Shown here piece after piece: positions 35,888 to 49,700 of a stretch of 64,000 nucleotides of DNA (the stretch's first letter is position 1; the number at the start of each line of letters is the position of its first letter). Made by a program: the position numbers and the translations under genes. Below the pieces are notes generated by a model. It was not told the DNA's origin and ran no database searches. It worked only from the letters and a program-made list of their open reading frames with translations. The DNA is from Nemopilema nomurai (taxonomy: Eukaryota; Cnidaria; Scyphozoa; Rhizostomeae; Rhizostomatidae), in assembly GCA_003864495.1 (NCBI GenBank), contig ML133394.1, forward strand, positions 2,294,001 to 2,358,000, read 5' to 3'.

Positions 35888-36044
35888 AAGAAATTTTCAG
35901 AATTGTTTATGAATGATTGGCTTAGCTTGGTAATTTGCAGTGACGTTAAACTTCATGACGTAATCATTTGTAATATTGTAGCAATTAACATGCATAACGA
36001 AAGAAATCTCGTGTAAAAGAATAACTTTAGAATAATTGCTTTGT

Positions 36045-36072
36045 ATTAAAAGAATAATAGCTTTGCATTAAA
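36045..36072 (+). terminator. Possible NOX poly(A) signals
   Basis: Two ATTAAA hexamers (36,045-36,050 and 36,067-36,072) lie 160-185 bases after the NOX stop codon. They are plausible variant polyadenylation signals but are common by chance in AT-rich DNA. Confidence 0.3.
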
Positions 36073-36619
36073 GCTTAACAGAAAGGATGGACAACAAGGT
36101 GCACATTTTACTGGCTAAAGATAACTTTTGCTTTGCAATTAGCGCTTTAAGGCTCAGACATGCGATATCGATATCTCACCCAATTCCCCCAAGAGAGAAA
36201 CATGAAGAGTAGATTAGAAATATTTTTAAAAAACTGACACTAGTAGCCCTGGCATTTGGTATAAAATGATCTTTTAAAGCAGCACTAAATGATTTTCCAT
36301 AATTCGGAAAACGGTATCCTGAAAATCTCTTTGTCTGGCACGGCAGAGCAAGGAAGACCTTGGGCGTCCCCACTCATTTTCACAGTTGGAGCTGCCAAGA
36401 TTGTCATACTCTGTAAAAATAGGTAGTACTTTATCCAATCAGTTAACTAAATGTTTTACAGTTGGCGAAATGGTAGTAGAAAAGTAGGCCTCAAATAAGC
36501 TTCATCAGAAACTTTATTCCCTTTAAAACAAGTATCAATGATGAAAATATTGAATTATTGGGTACTGAAGAGCAAAAAAGTATTGAATTATTCAAAGAGT
36601 CTTGCTCAAGAGTCTTGCT

Positions 36620-39060
36620 CAAGAGCCATCCATTTACGGCGCAAAAACGCAGAAGCCTCCTAATGATGCGGAAGATGCCTCTGTGTCAATTTTTGCCCAA
36701 ACGGTAAGGCAATAGGCTTGGATTTTGAACATTTTCGCCGTCCTTTTAAATATCAATTTTCTACTGAGGCAAGAGCTTTATAAAAAAGCTAATTGCATTG
36801 GAGACCTACTATTAATTGATAGAATGCCCCTGTATCACCATTGGTTGAAAACAGAGTTGGTCGAGAATCTACCATTTTTTGCCAAAACGGAAAGGCTATA
36901 GGCTTGGATTTTGAACCTTTCCGCAGACCTTTTAAAAATCGAAATTCTACTGAGGCGAGAGCTTTATGAAAAAGCTAATTGGACTAGAGACCTACTATTA
37001 ATTAATACAATGCCCCTGTATCACCATTGGTTGAAAACAGAGTTGGTCGAGAATCATCCATTTTTTGCCCAAACGGAAAGGCAGTAGGCTTGGATTTTGA
37101 ACCTTTCCGCCGACCTTTTAAAAGTCAATTTTCTACTGAGGCAAGAGCTTTATGAAAAAGCTTATTGCATTAGAGACCTACTATTAATTAATAGAATGCC
37201 CCTGTATCACCATTGGTTGAAAACAGAGTTGGTCGAGAATCATCCATTTTTTGCCCAAACGGTAAGGCAATAGGCTTGGATTTCGAGCCTTTCCGCCGTG
37301 CTTTTAAAAGTCAGTTTTCTACCAAGGCAAGAGCTCAATCAAAAAGCTAATTGCACTAGAGACCTACTATTAATTGATAGAATGCCCCTGTATCACCATT
37401 GGTTGAAAACAGAGTTGGTCGAGAATCATCCATTTTTTGCCCAAACGGTAAGGCAATAGGCTTGGATTTCGAGCCTTTCCGCCGTGCTTTTAAAAGTCAG
37501 TTTTCTACCAAGGCAAGAGCTCAATCAAAAAGCTAATTGCACTAGAGACCTACTATTAATTGATAGAATGCCCCTGTATCACCATTGGTTGAAAACAGAG
37601 TTGGTCGAGAATCATCCATTTTTTGCCCAAACAGTGAAGCAATAGGCTTGGATTTTGAGCCTTTCCACCGTCCTTTTAAAAGTCAATTTTCTACGGAGGC
37701 AAGAGCTTTATGAAAAAGCTAATTGCATTAGAGACCTATTATTAATTGATAGAATGCCCCTGTATCACCATTGGTTGAAAACAGAGTTGGTCGAGAATCA
37801 TCCATTTTTTGCCCAAACGGTAAGGCAATAGGCTTGGATTTTGAACCTTTCCGCCGACCTTTTAAAAGTCAATTTTCTACTGAGGCAAGAGCTTTATGAA
37901 AAAGCTAATTGCACTAGAGACCTACTATTAATTAATAGAATGCCTCTGTATCACAATTGGTTGAAACAGAGTTGGTCGAGAATCTACCATTTTTTGCCAA
38001 AACGGAAAGGCAATAGGCTTGAATTTTGAACCTTTCCGCCGTCCTTTTAAAAATCGAAATTCTACTGAGGCGAGAGCTTTATCAAAAAGCTAATTGGTCT
38101 AGAGACCTACTAATAATCAATAGAATGCCCCTGTATCACTATTTGTTGAAAACAGAGTTGGTCGAGAATCATCCATTTTTTGCCGAAACGGTAAGGCAAT
38201 AGGCTTGGATTTTGAGCCTTTCCACCGTCCTTTTAAAAGTCAATTTTCTACCGAGGCAAGAGCTCAATGAAAAGGCTTATTGCATTAGAGACCTACTATT
38301 AAATAATAGAATGCCCCTGTATTACAATTGTTTGAAGACAGAGTTGGTCGAGAATCATCCATTTTTTGCCCAAACATTGAAGCAATAGGCTTGGATTTTG
38401 AGCCTTTCCACCGTCCTTTTAAAAGTCAATTTTCTACCGAGGCAAGAGCTCAACGAAAAAGCTTATTGCATTAGAGACCTACTATTAAATAATAGAATGC
38501 CCCTGTATCACCATTGGTTGAAAACAGAGTTGGTCGAGAATCATTCATTTTTTGCCCAAACGGTAAGGCAATAGGTTTGGATTTTGCACCTTTTAGCCGT
38601 CCTCTTCAAAGTAGATTTTCTACTGAGCCAAGAGCGTTAAAAAAATATAATTGCACTAGAGACCTACTATTAATTAATAGAATACACCTGTATCAGCATT
38701 GGGCGAAAGAAAGTTAGTCAAGATTAGTCCATTTCTGGCCCAAATAGTAATTCAATAGACTTTGACTTCGCACCTTTTGTTATCCTTTTAAAAGTCTAAA
38801 TTCTACGAAACTAAGATCATTTTGGGAAGGCTAATTGTATTAGAGACCTAATCTAATTCAGTAGAATATCTCTGTATCAATATTGAGTGAAAAAATCGTT
38901 ACTGAAGAATCATCCATTTTTGGCCAAACTGCACGGATTTTGTACCTTTTCGCCGTCCTCTTAAAAGTCGAATATCTACTGAGGCAAGAGCTTCATGAGA
39001 AAACTGTTTGCACGAGAGAAGTCTTGGCTAATTGGCATATCTTAGATTATTCTACACATG
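36620..39060. repeat. 186-bp tandem repeat, about 12-13 copies
   Basis: The word TTGGTTGAAAACAGAGTTGG and its variants recur at 36,841, 37,027, 37,213, 37,399, 37,585, 37,771, 37,957, then 38,142, 38,328, 38,514, 38,699 and about 38,883: spacing 186 with rare 184-185. Inner copies are nearly identical; both edges are diverged, as expected for unequal exchange. The apparent open frames (for example 38,514-38,717) are repeat artefacts. It starts about 730 bases after the NOX stop codon. Confidence 0.95.
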
Positions 39061-40684
39061 TACAACCTTGGTAAAAGTTTGCCTGACCATACAGAACCGT
39101 CAAGCATAGTGCCTTTAATTATTAATCATTGTTAGTGAAAGGAAATTAGACATTTGTCTTTTAGGCAGCAAGTTTGTTTCACATGGTGAATAATTAAACA
39201 ATTTTTAAGCTAATGCAATTTCTTGGGAACAAATGGTTACTCTAAATATTCTAGTAAACCAGAGTTTTCTACATGATGAGGTAATCTACATTTCACAATC
39301 AAACTGAAAACTATGTATTTAAACAATGCAAGGTCCTAAGCATGTCTTTTTAGATCTGGCTGCAAGTTGATTTGTTTATTTCGCATTTACTGTAGACTTT
39401 GGTTTGACCAGAAATCCTGTTGCCAATGACACTCAACCATATCGGGCATCCAATTCAAGATGACCTGCAGTTGCTTAAAGCTATTTAGTATCAATTAAAG
39501 TTTGCCAGTCCAAGGAGACATACATCAACTGAAGTTATTCCTCGAGATCTGCTTTTCCTTGAGAATCATCCTTCGATGGTTCTACTTGTTTTATGATGCA
39601 TTATTTACGTTAATGGTGCAGATGTCGAATTCAGATGTCAAAAAAGTCGAATTCAACCATGCACTCAGTGCTCAAGTTTTTGTAAACAGTTAAGCAAACT
39701 GAATAGTACCATACAACCATTCAATCACGCCAATACAGCTTTTTATTAGTTCATGAGTTCTAGAATTTGCCCATATTCACATGGGTTGCTCGAAGGTTTA
39801 ACTGGTTTCATAAAGGACTGATATGAAATGCTGCAAGTCAGGCTCTTTGAATAAATGAGTGGTTTGTAGATGGACAACAGACAGAAATGTTGTAAAATAT
39901 GGCTTGTAAAATGCTAGTCGGCAACGATTTTATAGTAGCTTGATTATCACCGTTTCATTGCATATGGGAACCGTCTCGTTTGAGTCAACTGACTGTTCCA
40001 CAATACTTGGCTCGTTACAGATAAATAGGACAATGACACGACATAGTGTTATCTCTATATCATCTCTTGAAAGAGAGACATCTTATGATTTGTAGCAATG
40101 TTTTTTGAAGGAAATAAGAAACTTTTCATAACATCTAAAAACATAGGAAAACAATTTGTTCCAATCGCCACTCTCTCGTTCAAATCGAGCAATCCTCATC
40201 TTATCATAAAAATATTTTAGTTGTCAGTTCAAGCTCTAATTGCATTCCTTTAGCATTGATTGCTGGCGTCAATGACACATTTAAAGTTGCATGCTCACAC
40301 TTTTATTTACATATTAGGATTGTATTAAAGTCTACGCTCTTTTAAGTCCCAGATAATGAAGGCTGTGAAGAAAGCATAGAGGCTAGACCACGTTACGAAA
40401 ATTTGAAATGAAAGGTCACTATATTTCAAGCCAATGCTTTTATTTTTACTTTGGCAAAGGATATAAACAACTCGCTGTGCATGCTTTCCAGCTGCACAAC
40501 AAAAATTAAAAATTTGATTACTCAATTGGGAGTATCTCATGACGTAGTAGGTCCGCTTCACTTTTTCACAATCCGCAAGAGAAGCTCGAGTAATAAAGCG
40601 TGTAAAAGAGAGGCCCCCATAGATAAACAGATTGCTGTTTTCTTTTGCGTTGTTTAACCTATGAATTGGCAACACCAAGTAACT
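39061..40684. other. Intergenic, and 3' flank of the PH-domain gene
   Basis: No coding exon recognised. An AATAAA on the minus strand near 40,439-40,444 could serve the PH-domain gene, about 240 bases after its stop. Confidence 0.5.
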
Positions 40685-41980
40685 TCAGGCTTCGCTCGAT
40701 GGAATGTTATACCGCAAATATCGAGATTTTGGAACGGGACTTCTAGGGGAGTTGCCTTTCCTTAGGTTGGATCGGTCTGCGGCCTTCTCTTTCGACGCAT
40801 TGTCTGCATAGTTTTTCTTGTTAGTTATCCTAGGCGATGATAATCCAGACAATCCGGTGCGGGCCCGGTTACTGGTGCTAAGAGGCGTCGCTTCAATCCG
40901 TACTATTTCGTCATCCATGCTCATTGCGTGATTCGTCTGTCCTAGATCAGTCAGGCTATGTGAATGGACCATTTGATGCGTTGGAACCTTCAATCCCCCT
41001 GAACGATCATTCTCTTTGTTTGTCCGTGTGGACTTGGTGCTTGGTCGCTTCCTTTCCTCCACCACCATATTTGGAAGGGCATCATCAGGGCTCATCACGT
41101 GCACTGTCCCAAATTCGTCGTTATCAATTTGGACAATGCTCATGACGGGGGTCTCTTCATCATGTGCCGGCGTCTTTGGCGCAATTTTCATGGGGGTAGG
41201 GGAGTGAACTTGTGCGTGTATTTCAATAGAGCTTGAACTGTGACTGCTAGTCCGCCGTAGACTCTTAATGTCTGCGTTCCTAGTTGCGTAGGCACCCCCT
41301 GCTCTGCCGTACGTTTCGTGCGAGCCTCTCAAATACGCATCGTGCTGTCTCGGATCACGCGCCGAATAAGGGCGCCGAGCCTCCAATTCTTCGTCGCTTC
41401 CGTCATAATTCTGTCGTAGTTCTTCGTCGGACTTCGATAAGTAGCGCTTCGCCTTCGCCTCGAGCCTTTGCGCGTATCTTATCCTATGCTTGCTAACATT
41501 GTTGGGCTTCTGTCCAGTTTTCTTACTTTCCAATTGTTTGTTACTATGCTCTAGTTTCTTGCCAAATTTCGCCATTTTTGGGTCAATTGTCGTTTCAGCA
41601 AAGTCCTTCGGTACCGACTTCGGGGTCGGTTTTGGTGGTTGCCCGGTCGCAGCAAGCAGGGTGGAAACAACCCACGTGTACCTCTGAAGCTCTGTTTCGC
41701 ATTTGAAGTAATAACTGCTGTGACCATTATTCAACGAAAATGGGAATCTACGTTTCGATCTAGGTACCATGGAACACTTTGTCCCTGCTGGTAGCTCCAA
41801 TGTTTTCACGAGTTTAGTTGGCCTGGAACCCTCTTCCACCAGTTCATAGAAGAGCAGCCATCTTCCCTTTATAACTGCCCAGTATTCCATCCAGTTGTTT
41901 AAGCCTTCCTTCTTCATCAAGACATCTTGGTAATAAACAATACTTTCATAGGCATTCTTCACAGACGATGATGACTGCAT
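40685..41980 (-). CDS. PH-domain protein, single exon
   Basis: 431 residues from the ATG at 41,980 (A at -3). An upstream in-frame ATG at 42,058 would add 26 residues of less protein-like sequence. Residues about 18-112 look like a pleckstrin homology domain: MKKEGLNNWMEYWAVIKGRW starts the first strands, then FYELVEE, YYFKCET, and a C-terminal helix YTWVVSTLL bearing the near-invariant Trp (103). PH domains bind phosphoinositides or proteins at membranes. The remaining 300 residues are basic, Ser- and Pro-rich, probably disordered, with LRRTSSHSSSS as a possible basophilic kinase site. No catalytic domain seen. An uninterrupted reading frame in an intron-rich genome suggests a retrogene or one large terminal exon. 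Specific function unknown. Confidence 0.85.
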   Translation of the reverse strand: MQSSSSVKNAYESIVYYQDVLMKKEGLNNWMEYWAVIKGRWLLFYELVEEGSRPTKLVKTLELPAGTKCSMVPRSKRRFPFSLNNGHSSYYFKCETELQRYTWVVSTLLAATGQPPKPTPKSVPKDFAETTIDPKMAKFGKKLEHSNKQLESKKTGQKPNNVSKHRIRYAQRLEAKAKRYLSKSDEELRQNYDGSDEELEARRPYSARDPRQHDAYLRGSHETYGRAGGAYATRNADIKSLRRTSSHSSSSIEIHAQVHSPTPMKIAPKTPAHDEETPVMSIVQIDNDEFGTVHVMSPDDALPNMVVEERKRPSTKSTRTNKENDRSGGLKVPTHQMVHSHSLTDLGQTNHAMSMDDEIVRIEATPLSTSNRARTGLSGLSSPRITNKKNYADNASKEKAADRSNLRKGNSPRSPVPKSRYLRYNIPSSEA

Positions 41981-42058
41981 GTTCACGTGATCTCCCTTGC
42001 ACCTTGAGACGTAATTGGATGTAATTAGACATCGAATGAAATGAATATATACTTTCAT

Positions 42059-43217
42059 GCAAATTAAACTTTTAGCTGACCTTTTAAGGTGATTCCTCTC
42101 ACTTTGGCTGGCCTATTAATGGAATTAGTAGACCAATGTACCAGTTTCTGCTAACAACTCATTTTACAATTAGTTTCCCACCCTGACCAATGTAAAGAGA
42201 TAATAGTTGTGTTGATTGGTGATATAGTAACCAGCCCCTTACGTTTCATTTCTCATTTTTTATCTTCTTGTTAGTATCATAGCTAGTGCAGAAGACTCTT
42301 TTATAAAGCACTCTGTATTCGATATTCTTTAATAAACTAGAAAGTCTCCTTCAATTCCAAGCTCGCCGCTGTTTTGTTTCCCAATTGCTTAATTGCTAGA
42401 TCAAGTTAGAACATTTACAATAACTCTTCAAAATGAATGCTTTAAAATGAAAGTCATGCTCAACAAGCACGGTGTTCTGTTATCAGGATTATTCATTAAT
42501 GGCATGAAATCATGGAGGCCTTGAAAATAACTTGATTCTGTTTAGTATAATCGCGCACCTGTATGGCCATCGTCATTCATAGGAAACATAACAGACGCCT
42601 TTCAATTTGGTCTTGTATACTGTTGAGTACAAATCTATCTGTGTTATGATGTTTAATTAAACTAATCATTTACTTGGATTTTATCTTTTTATATCTGTAT
42701 GCGGCAAAGATGATTTTTGAAGGTTTGATTAAATCATAACTAAGAGACTTGGGCACAAAACCATAAAGAGCTTTGGAAACAAATAGAAGTAGGCCCTACA
42801 CCAATCTAGATTTGCTGTCGTAGAATCCAGTGGGTGACGTCATGACAGTTATTAAAGTCTACTTAGATATAATGGCTTCAAGGCTTTCTGAACAAGTAGT
42901 TTTCAAGATTAGATTGTACTCTAACAAGCCTATTGCATAGGTAAACAGAAAGTAGGCAAATTCGAAAGTAACGACAAAGATTTTTAATTGATTTTAGTTT
43001 ACTGTGATTTGAAATAGTGGATTTGTTATTTCGAAAATGTTTTTATGTCATGACAAAGAATTTCTACATGCTGAGAGAAAATTTGGCAATGCATGCCATT
43101 GGTGCTTTTCGACTTGGTTTTCATAAGTGAACATCAATGGTACTCAGCTGTTGAGAATTTTTTAATGTTTAATACTGCAACTAAAGGCTTTAGACGTCAA
43201 TAAGTTGAGATTAAAGT
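42059..43217. other. 5' flank of the PH-domain gene
   Basis: No coding exon recognised; an upstream non-coding exon or promoter may lie here. Confidence 0.4.
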
Positions 43218-43726
43218 TTAATTTATATAATAATGATAATGATAATAATCATAATATGATATAATGAGGGATAAGAAGGCCATTGGCCTATTAGCGTTCG
43301 TTTTTAAGCGTATTCATAGTTGTACTTTTCGTTCCCGCAAAAATCGTCATATAATTTCTCAAACTCTATAACTGACTTCGCATTGACTATGGTTGCTGGC
43401 AAACTGTTCCATTCGTTTATTACTCTGTTTGAGAAATAGTTCTTCCTCAGGCTCGACGATGAAGCAAACTTGAAAAAAGGGCAAAAAAAGAATTCTTCTG
43501 TGATGCTGCCGCTTAATAGGAGAAAGGCAATGATTTCCGTTTGGTTTATTTCTTCTGTATATGAAAATTCAATGGAATGATAATATAAAAAATGATAAAG
43601 TGCTAAGAAGCAATTTTTGTCGCAACATTCTTCGTTATCTCTCTTGCTTATGATCTTAAGCAAATACATGTCTTCACGCTGGATCAGTAATTTTAGAAAA
43701 CTTGCCTCAAGCTGATAATATCTCAC
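43218..43726 (-). pseudogene. LINE 3' remnant
   Basis: The minus strand encodes KNYFSNRVINEWNSLPATIV followed by SVIEFEKLYDDF, the characteristic C-terminal segment of many non-LTR retrotransposon reverse-transcriptase ORFs (RVI..WN.LP...V.A.S...F...). A TAATGA-type microsatellite tail (about 43,225-43,262) follows on the same strand, as at LINE 3' ends. The rest of the 140-codon frame is poorly recognisable. Confidence 0.75.
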
Positions 43727-46700
43727 ATGTGATTCACTTTACATCGCTCAAGAGATGACTAAAACCTGCTTCGGTTATTTCATACCTTGTTTCGTCCTTA
43801 TGCAATCGAAGTCCATAAATGTCAAAATGACCAAAATCTGACGTCCGATGATTGATGGATATTGTAAACGTGCAAGTCAAGAAATGTTTCTAGTCCGTTT
43901 TGACAGTCAAATGAATTGTAGAGTCCAGTATTGAGCCGTAGTATCAATTTAAAGTAGATTCGGTAAACTGAAGCACCGCCATGACTTAGTTTAAATCGAA
44001 TGCAAAGAATGAAATAAAAGCTGAAGACATAATATTTCGGCTCACGACAAAGTTAAATGCAAGCACTCACTTGTGTACTCTGTTGTTCCTTTCAGCACAA
44101 TTCAAAGAAAGTTCGGAAAAAAGTCTTGACAGTTTTGATAAGCCAACATCTGCAGAAGAAACGTTCAGTGTTTAAAATGACTTAAAGTGAACCTGTTTGA
44201 TTCAAACGTTAAATATTTTATGACATTGCGGTCATAGTCAGAAGCCACTCTTTTCGTCAGGATTACGAGCTCCTGCATTGTCGATAGAGGCGCGACAATT
44301 ACTGGAAAGTGGAGAAGAACAAATAATGAACCAATTGGCATTCACTTGCTAATTAATGACTTAGACAAGCATTCAGCTTCATTTAAGCACCTACATCTCA
44401 TAAATGCTTACCATTCTCTAGAAGCCTGTTTAAATGGGCAAATTTGTCCCACCTCACGCCTTACCATCTAGCAGATGGGATAAAGATTAATTATAAAGAT
44501 TGTAAGCATCAAAGCCTCGCAATTTCTTCGTCAATCCTTCGTGGTAGATCCTGAATCACAGATTGATGGATCCTAGATGACTTTTTGGAAGAAGTGTATA
44601 TTTCTAGCATGTCTTTAAACCCTTCGCGATCCATCGGTGCTTCATTGTAAAGCTTGCTATATTAACAGTCTGAAACGGAATTGCATTCAATAACGTTTCC
44701 TAATACATTCCCTCACATTTACGTTTTCTCTGCGTATCCCCAATCGGTTTCGTCATTCTCTATCAAACATTTTGTGATCAAATTTTAATCTCCACCTTAG
44801 ATGCATACGCAAGTTGGTTAGAAACCATTTAAAAAAGGGAGCTTAGTGGCGAGAATTTATGAATAAACCGGCCCATTTTACATGAATTATTAACAGTTAG
44901 AAAAGCTGCAGAGCAACACGAGCTTGCTGCGGTTTTCGTCATGCCTTATACAAATCACAATTTAAATACATCATTACTTATTTAGTAGCATTAAGCTGAC
45001 GAGGCTCTCTGAGGAGACATGGTTTGGACAAGTCACTCAGAAGCAAAGGTTTATCAAGACAAGTTGCTGCGAATTTTTATCACGCTTCTATCCCCTGATC
45101 ATCTACTTGAAACTCTTGGAGTGATAGCGAGAGTATAAGAAATAACAGAGGTTGTGAATTAAGAGACTGCGTTACTAAGGAACTTCATCAAAAACTTGAT
45201 ATGGAAGCAGCCTCGTCATAGACTTACGCATGCGCGTGCATCCTACTATTCACAGAGATATGTAACATTGCAGCGTGCTCATATAAAGATTCTAACATAG
45301 GTTTAGAGAAAAGAAATGTGAAACTTGGAGAGTTTTGGTTGATATACCTGCAGTAAGGAAGATTTTCACGTAATTAACAGCTGAGCATAATATTATAACC
45401 AAATAACTTAATCCCTTATTTTAATCAAATCTTGTGCTGGTCCAGCTAATAACAATGAGAATTAATGAGGTAGGTAACAGAGAAGTTTTGGAGGGGATTT
45501 AGGATTACACAAATTTGGTTTGTAGATTGCGTGCGGCTCAAAATATTATTCACTGCTCGCTTTACATTGAATTTTAGGAAAATGTTACCTTGCTTTACAA
45601 TATAGGAATATTTGCTTGTATGCATAGCGGCCACCAAACTTGCAAGATAAGCTAGGCTGCTTATTGAAAGACGAAAAATCCGAAAGCTAACCTGATATTG
45701 TTAGAACACGTTATAAAAAGACAAAGCCAAGTAAACAATCCAGTCCTGAATGAGAAGACTTTTGCAACACTTTTAAAACGCACAAATTGGGTGTGAGTTC
45801 TTCAAGGGCACATCATAGAAGACTATGTTTAGTTTTTGAAATTATTGTTATCTTCACGCTAAAAATAGCATGCTTCCCATATTTTCTTTACAATTAAAAA
45901 TGTAAGACATTTCAAAGCATTTTCAGCACCATCGACTGTGTTCCATATTCATCAAAGAGCTATTTTCACATGGAAACTACTCCTAATTCCTAATTCAAGG
46001 TGAGAGGTTTGGCGTTGTGTAAGAAGACAAGCCTGTCTTTGCAAAGGTAAATAATATTTGATAACATACAGGAGTGTTGCCGAAAGAAGCTACATTTGTG
46101 TCACAATTTATTTAAATGTTATTACGCTGTCATCCGCAAAAACACGTCATATTGGGTATGAGAATTTTCTTGGAGAACAACAACATTCTACTATCTGGCT
46201 TGATTTGCAGTGATACCCATTACGATGCCTCCAACGTAACTTCACTTGCGGGCGAATCAGAACCAAAACCTTACTTTGGTATATAAATGATTTTCCTCGT
46301 TTCATTCATTAATCCACATTTAGTCACTGGTGGAATTCCTTAAAAGAACTGAAACTAGCTAATAAAGCTAATTCTTTATTCTGGCAAGCATTCTACTTTT
46401 CCTTTAACTCATGCCGAATAACAGTGTACTTACTTATTACCTTTAATTATATTATTACATATTCAACAGACTTTTACATTTTGGTACACATCCTACACTT
46501 TTATTAGTGATATTCTTCTGCTTTTCATTTATAGCACAGCTCTACTAGCGACAAGTTTTAATATTTTCCTTCCTGGCTGTTATTTTACGTTGCTGGATAG
46601 CGCGTTTATAACCTTTTGTCCCCAGTAGCGCTAATGTCATTCATTTACTTTTAAGTAAAAAGGTCCTGATTAGCCTATGGTTGTTGTCATGTTGATGTTT

Positions 46701-49700
46701 GGAGACATGACACTTAATAAATTTTAATTCATTTTTCGAATAAAACAAATCTAGCATTGTTTTAGCACATGTTTATCTCGTTATCGTACTGTCGGAAGAA
46801 TTCCAAACGCCAATCGCTTCGTGATTACAGTCTCCTTTTGATCACACTTGCAGTCGAAAGTTTCACAAGGGCGCCGAAAAAAGTTGAATATTTCATGTTG
46901 CAGGCGCAACAAACTCAGTGCTTGCTACTTAAAGGCTGCTTGCGTAGTCAACTTATGTGTGAATTTCAAACCTGTCGAATCTTTGCACATTCCGTGGCGA
47001 TACTTTTCATGATAAAAACAATGCGACACAGACACATATTTGAAGCTATTACAAAACATCCGTACTACGCTCAAGCAAATTGGCCTCTTCGAATGACAAG
47101 TAATAGAAATTGCGCGCATTAGCATGTGAGTTTTTCCTCCTGCCTGAATCACCTTTCATCATAACTGGAAGGGACAAAACATGGTCCAGTCTTGCTATGA
47201 TATTTTTAAAGCAGCAGAAATATTGACTGTTAAGCATATAAACTGCTGTTTTTATGGCAAAAATATCATTCTACATTTTTCCGCACTGCAGATGCTGCTG
47301 CCTGTTTTACTCTAGAAATCTACAACAGCAGGGGTCTTCTTGCATAGCTACTAGAAAGGGGATTTTCATGCTAATGCAGCAACCTGCACAAATGCAAACA
47401 TTAGAAATTCATAATATTTATTTTCGCAAGTCTAGCTCCTGCTGCACATGCCCTAGCTCATGTCAATCGCAAAACAATAGTTGTTCTTCTGCAGAATAGA
47501 TGCAGCTTCGTGAGATTATGAGATTCATGAGCTTATTGTAAATGCCAGCAATATTATCATTGTATAACAAAAGCAATTTCCTAGGAAACAGGATTGCTTC
47601 ATATAAACACAAGCAATCACTCATGCAAACTTTTCCGCAACTGAAGTATTGACTAGAAATATATGAATATATACTAGAAATATATGGGAAAGAATGCAAG
47701 CAGCATAACATGAGTAATCGGGTGGAAGTAACGTTCAGTTATAATCTAAAGCATGTGTATATCTTTACATCAGAGCATAAATCGACAACCTTTGAGGATC
47801 GAGATTTCTGCTGTAATAGCATTGCAAGAAGTAATCATTCCTTGCTTGTCATTCTCTTGTCCTGAACCTAATAACATTGAAGGTTTAAAAACAAAGCGCT
47901 CAGAGAAGCTCAGAACAAAGTTGTAAATGTAATACAATGTAAAAACAGAGCCTTAATAAGATAAACCTGCTAATTAAAGTTCAATACTTACTTGGATTAC
48001 TGCATTGTATCTGCAAAAAGTATCTACCGGCCGACGCTGCCTCAATTCTTTGGCCTAACGCAAGGATCCCGGCTTCGTTTATACAGTCTCCTTGCAAACT
48101 TCGCTTCCTTTTTGTAATGGGAATGATGAACTCGTGTTTTGCGATGCCACTTGAGATATTCAATTCTGCAGGTGGTCAATGAATTATGTAAAGGCTCTGT
48201 TCTCAAATAGAACTTGCTTTCTGAAAGGAATATTTGGGCATGAACCACCAAGAGGCTTTTTCAATATGACACCTTGCATTGCCATGGCAAAATATGAATA
48301 GCTGCGTATCAACCTTAAAGGGTGGCCTAGGCAAGCCAAGCCTCGACAACTTCGTTTACCAATTACGAGCTTGACAATATAAACTACTAATTCTCTTTGA
48401 TACGGCAGAATTCAATATTTCATATGAGGCCAGCCTGTGAATCAAATAGATGGGCCCATAGAGGCATATGCACCTTATAATCTGTTGCAACCCTTCTCTT
48501 TAAAGAAGTGAACCCCAGACCTTTCTCAATGTCTAGCCAAACCAGCATCAGCTTTGTCATTTCAGGGAATAGTAAAGTAGTTAATTTTGACAATATAGCT
48601 ACATTGTAGCTTCATAACATGAAACAGTTCATAAAGCAATTTGTGAAACAGACAAAGAGGTACAACCTATAATGTAGACATGCTTTCATTATTGGTTTAT
48701 GAAAGATGCTTGCCAAATAATGAAATTACCCCCTTGCCTTCGCATCATGAAGCAAAGTACTTTTTCTTTAGCTGCTAAGTTACATTGTCTAAAAAATTAG
48801 TATCAATTGCAATGTAACTCTTGTCAAATTTTGTATATAATGGTCGTACCATCTAGCCTTTCTCTATCTAGTACCATTGATTAATCATTCAAAAAAGGAT
48901 AATGGTTAATTTCCCAACAGACCTAGCTGGTATACGTGAAGCAAGTGAGTACCAGTGTGTGTGCTCCGAATTCGTTTTGCCTTCGCAGCTGAAACATCTT
49001 GTCAAACATTCAACTTACTAAATTGGCCCTTGTGTGTTGTACAGATTTGTTAAGGGCTAATATTACCTGTCTGCTAAGTTACCATGATGGATAAGATTGC
49101 TATTTTGATCCGACCAGCTATTAATATTACTGAGCAGATCATTTGTTCTTTAGCTTTGTTCATTGTCAACCAGATGAAACCCTTGCTCCACTTCTACAAC
49201 TGCATGATAACAACAATACGATAAGAGTGTTTCGAAAGGAAAGGAAGAATAAAATGATAACACCCTTTCCTTAAGGAAAGTGAATGCACTCAATGGTTGA
49301 CTTATTACAATTTCCTATCAGTCCACATCAGTGAAAGCGTTGGTTTCTAGGACAGTTTTTCGTTTCAACGACTGTTTTCTGCTGACAAGTCTTCAATTAA
49401 GAAATTTACGGAAAATGATTGTCCATTTTAACTATCCAATCTCCCGTGTTAAGTAGTAAAAATCTTGTAAATTTCACAGCTGATTCTGTTTTGCTGTTAC
49501 AAAGTGTTGCGGACAGGTGTCCGGATGTAGGAGCAGGTGCTTGCTTGCAGATATGGAGTCTTATGTTTCGAAGTAAGCAACGATGCTAGTACATTCGCAT
49601 TATTGAGCAAATATAAAACCTGCCTTTTCTGCCTATTAAACTGGCCCAACCTTGTCATAAATTATGCTTCATGTGATATAGATGCTGCCTCGTCAAAGAT

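Noticed and set aside
37841..39074. Short + strand ORFs within the 186-bp array
   Set aside because: Similar peptides recur because the DNA repeats, and most copies carry stops or shifts.
40925..41687. Plus-strand ORFs of 63-73 codons
   Set aside because: Shadows of the PH-domain coding sequence on the minus strand.
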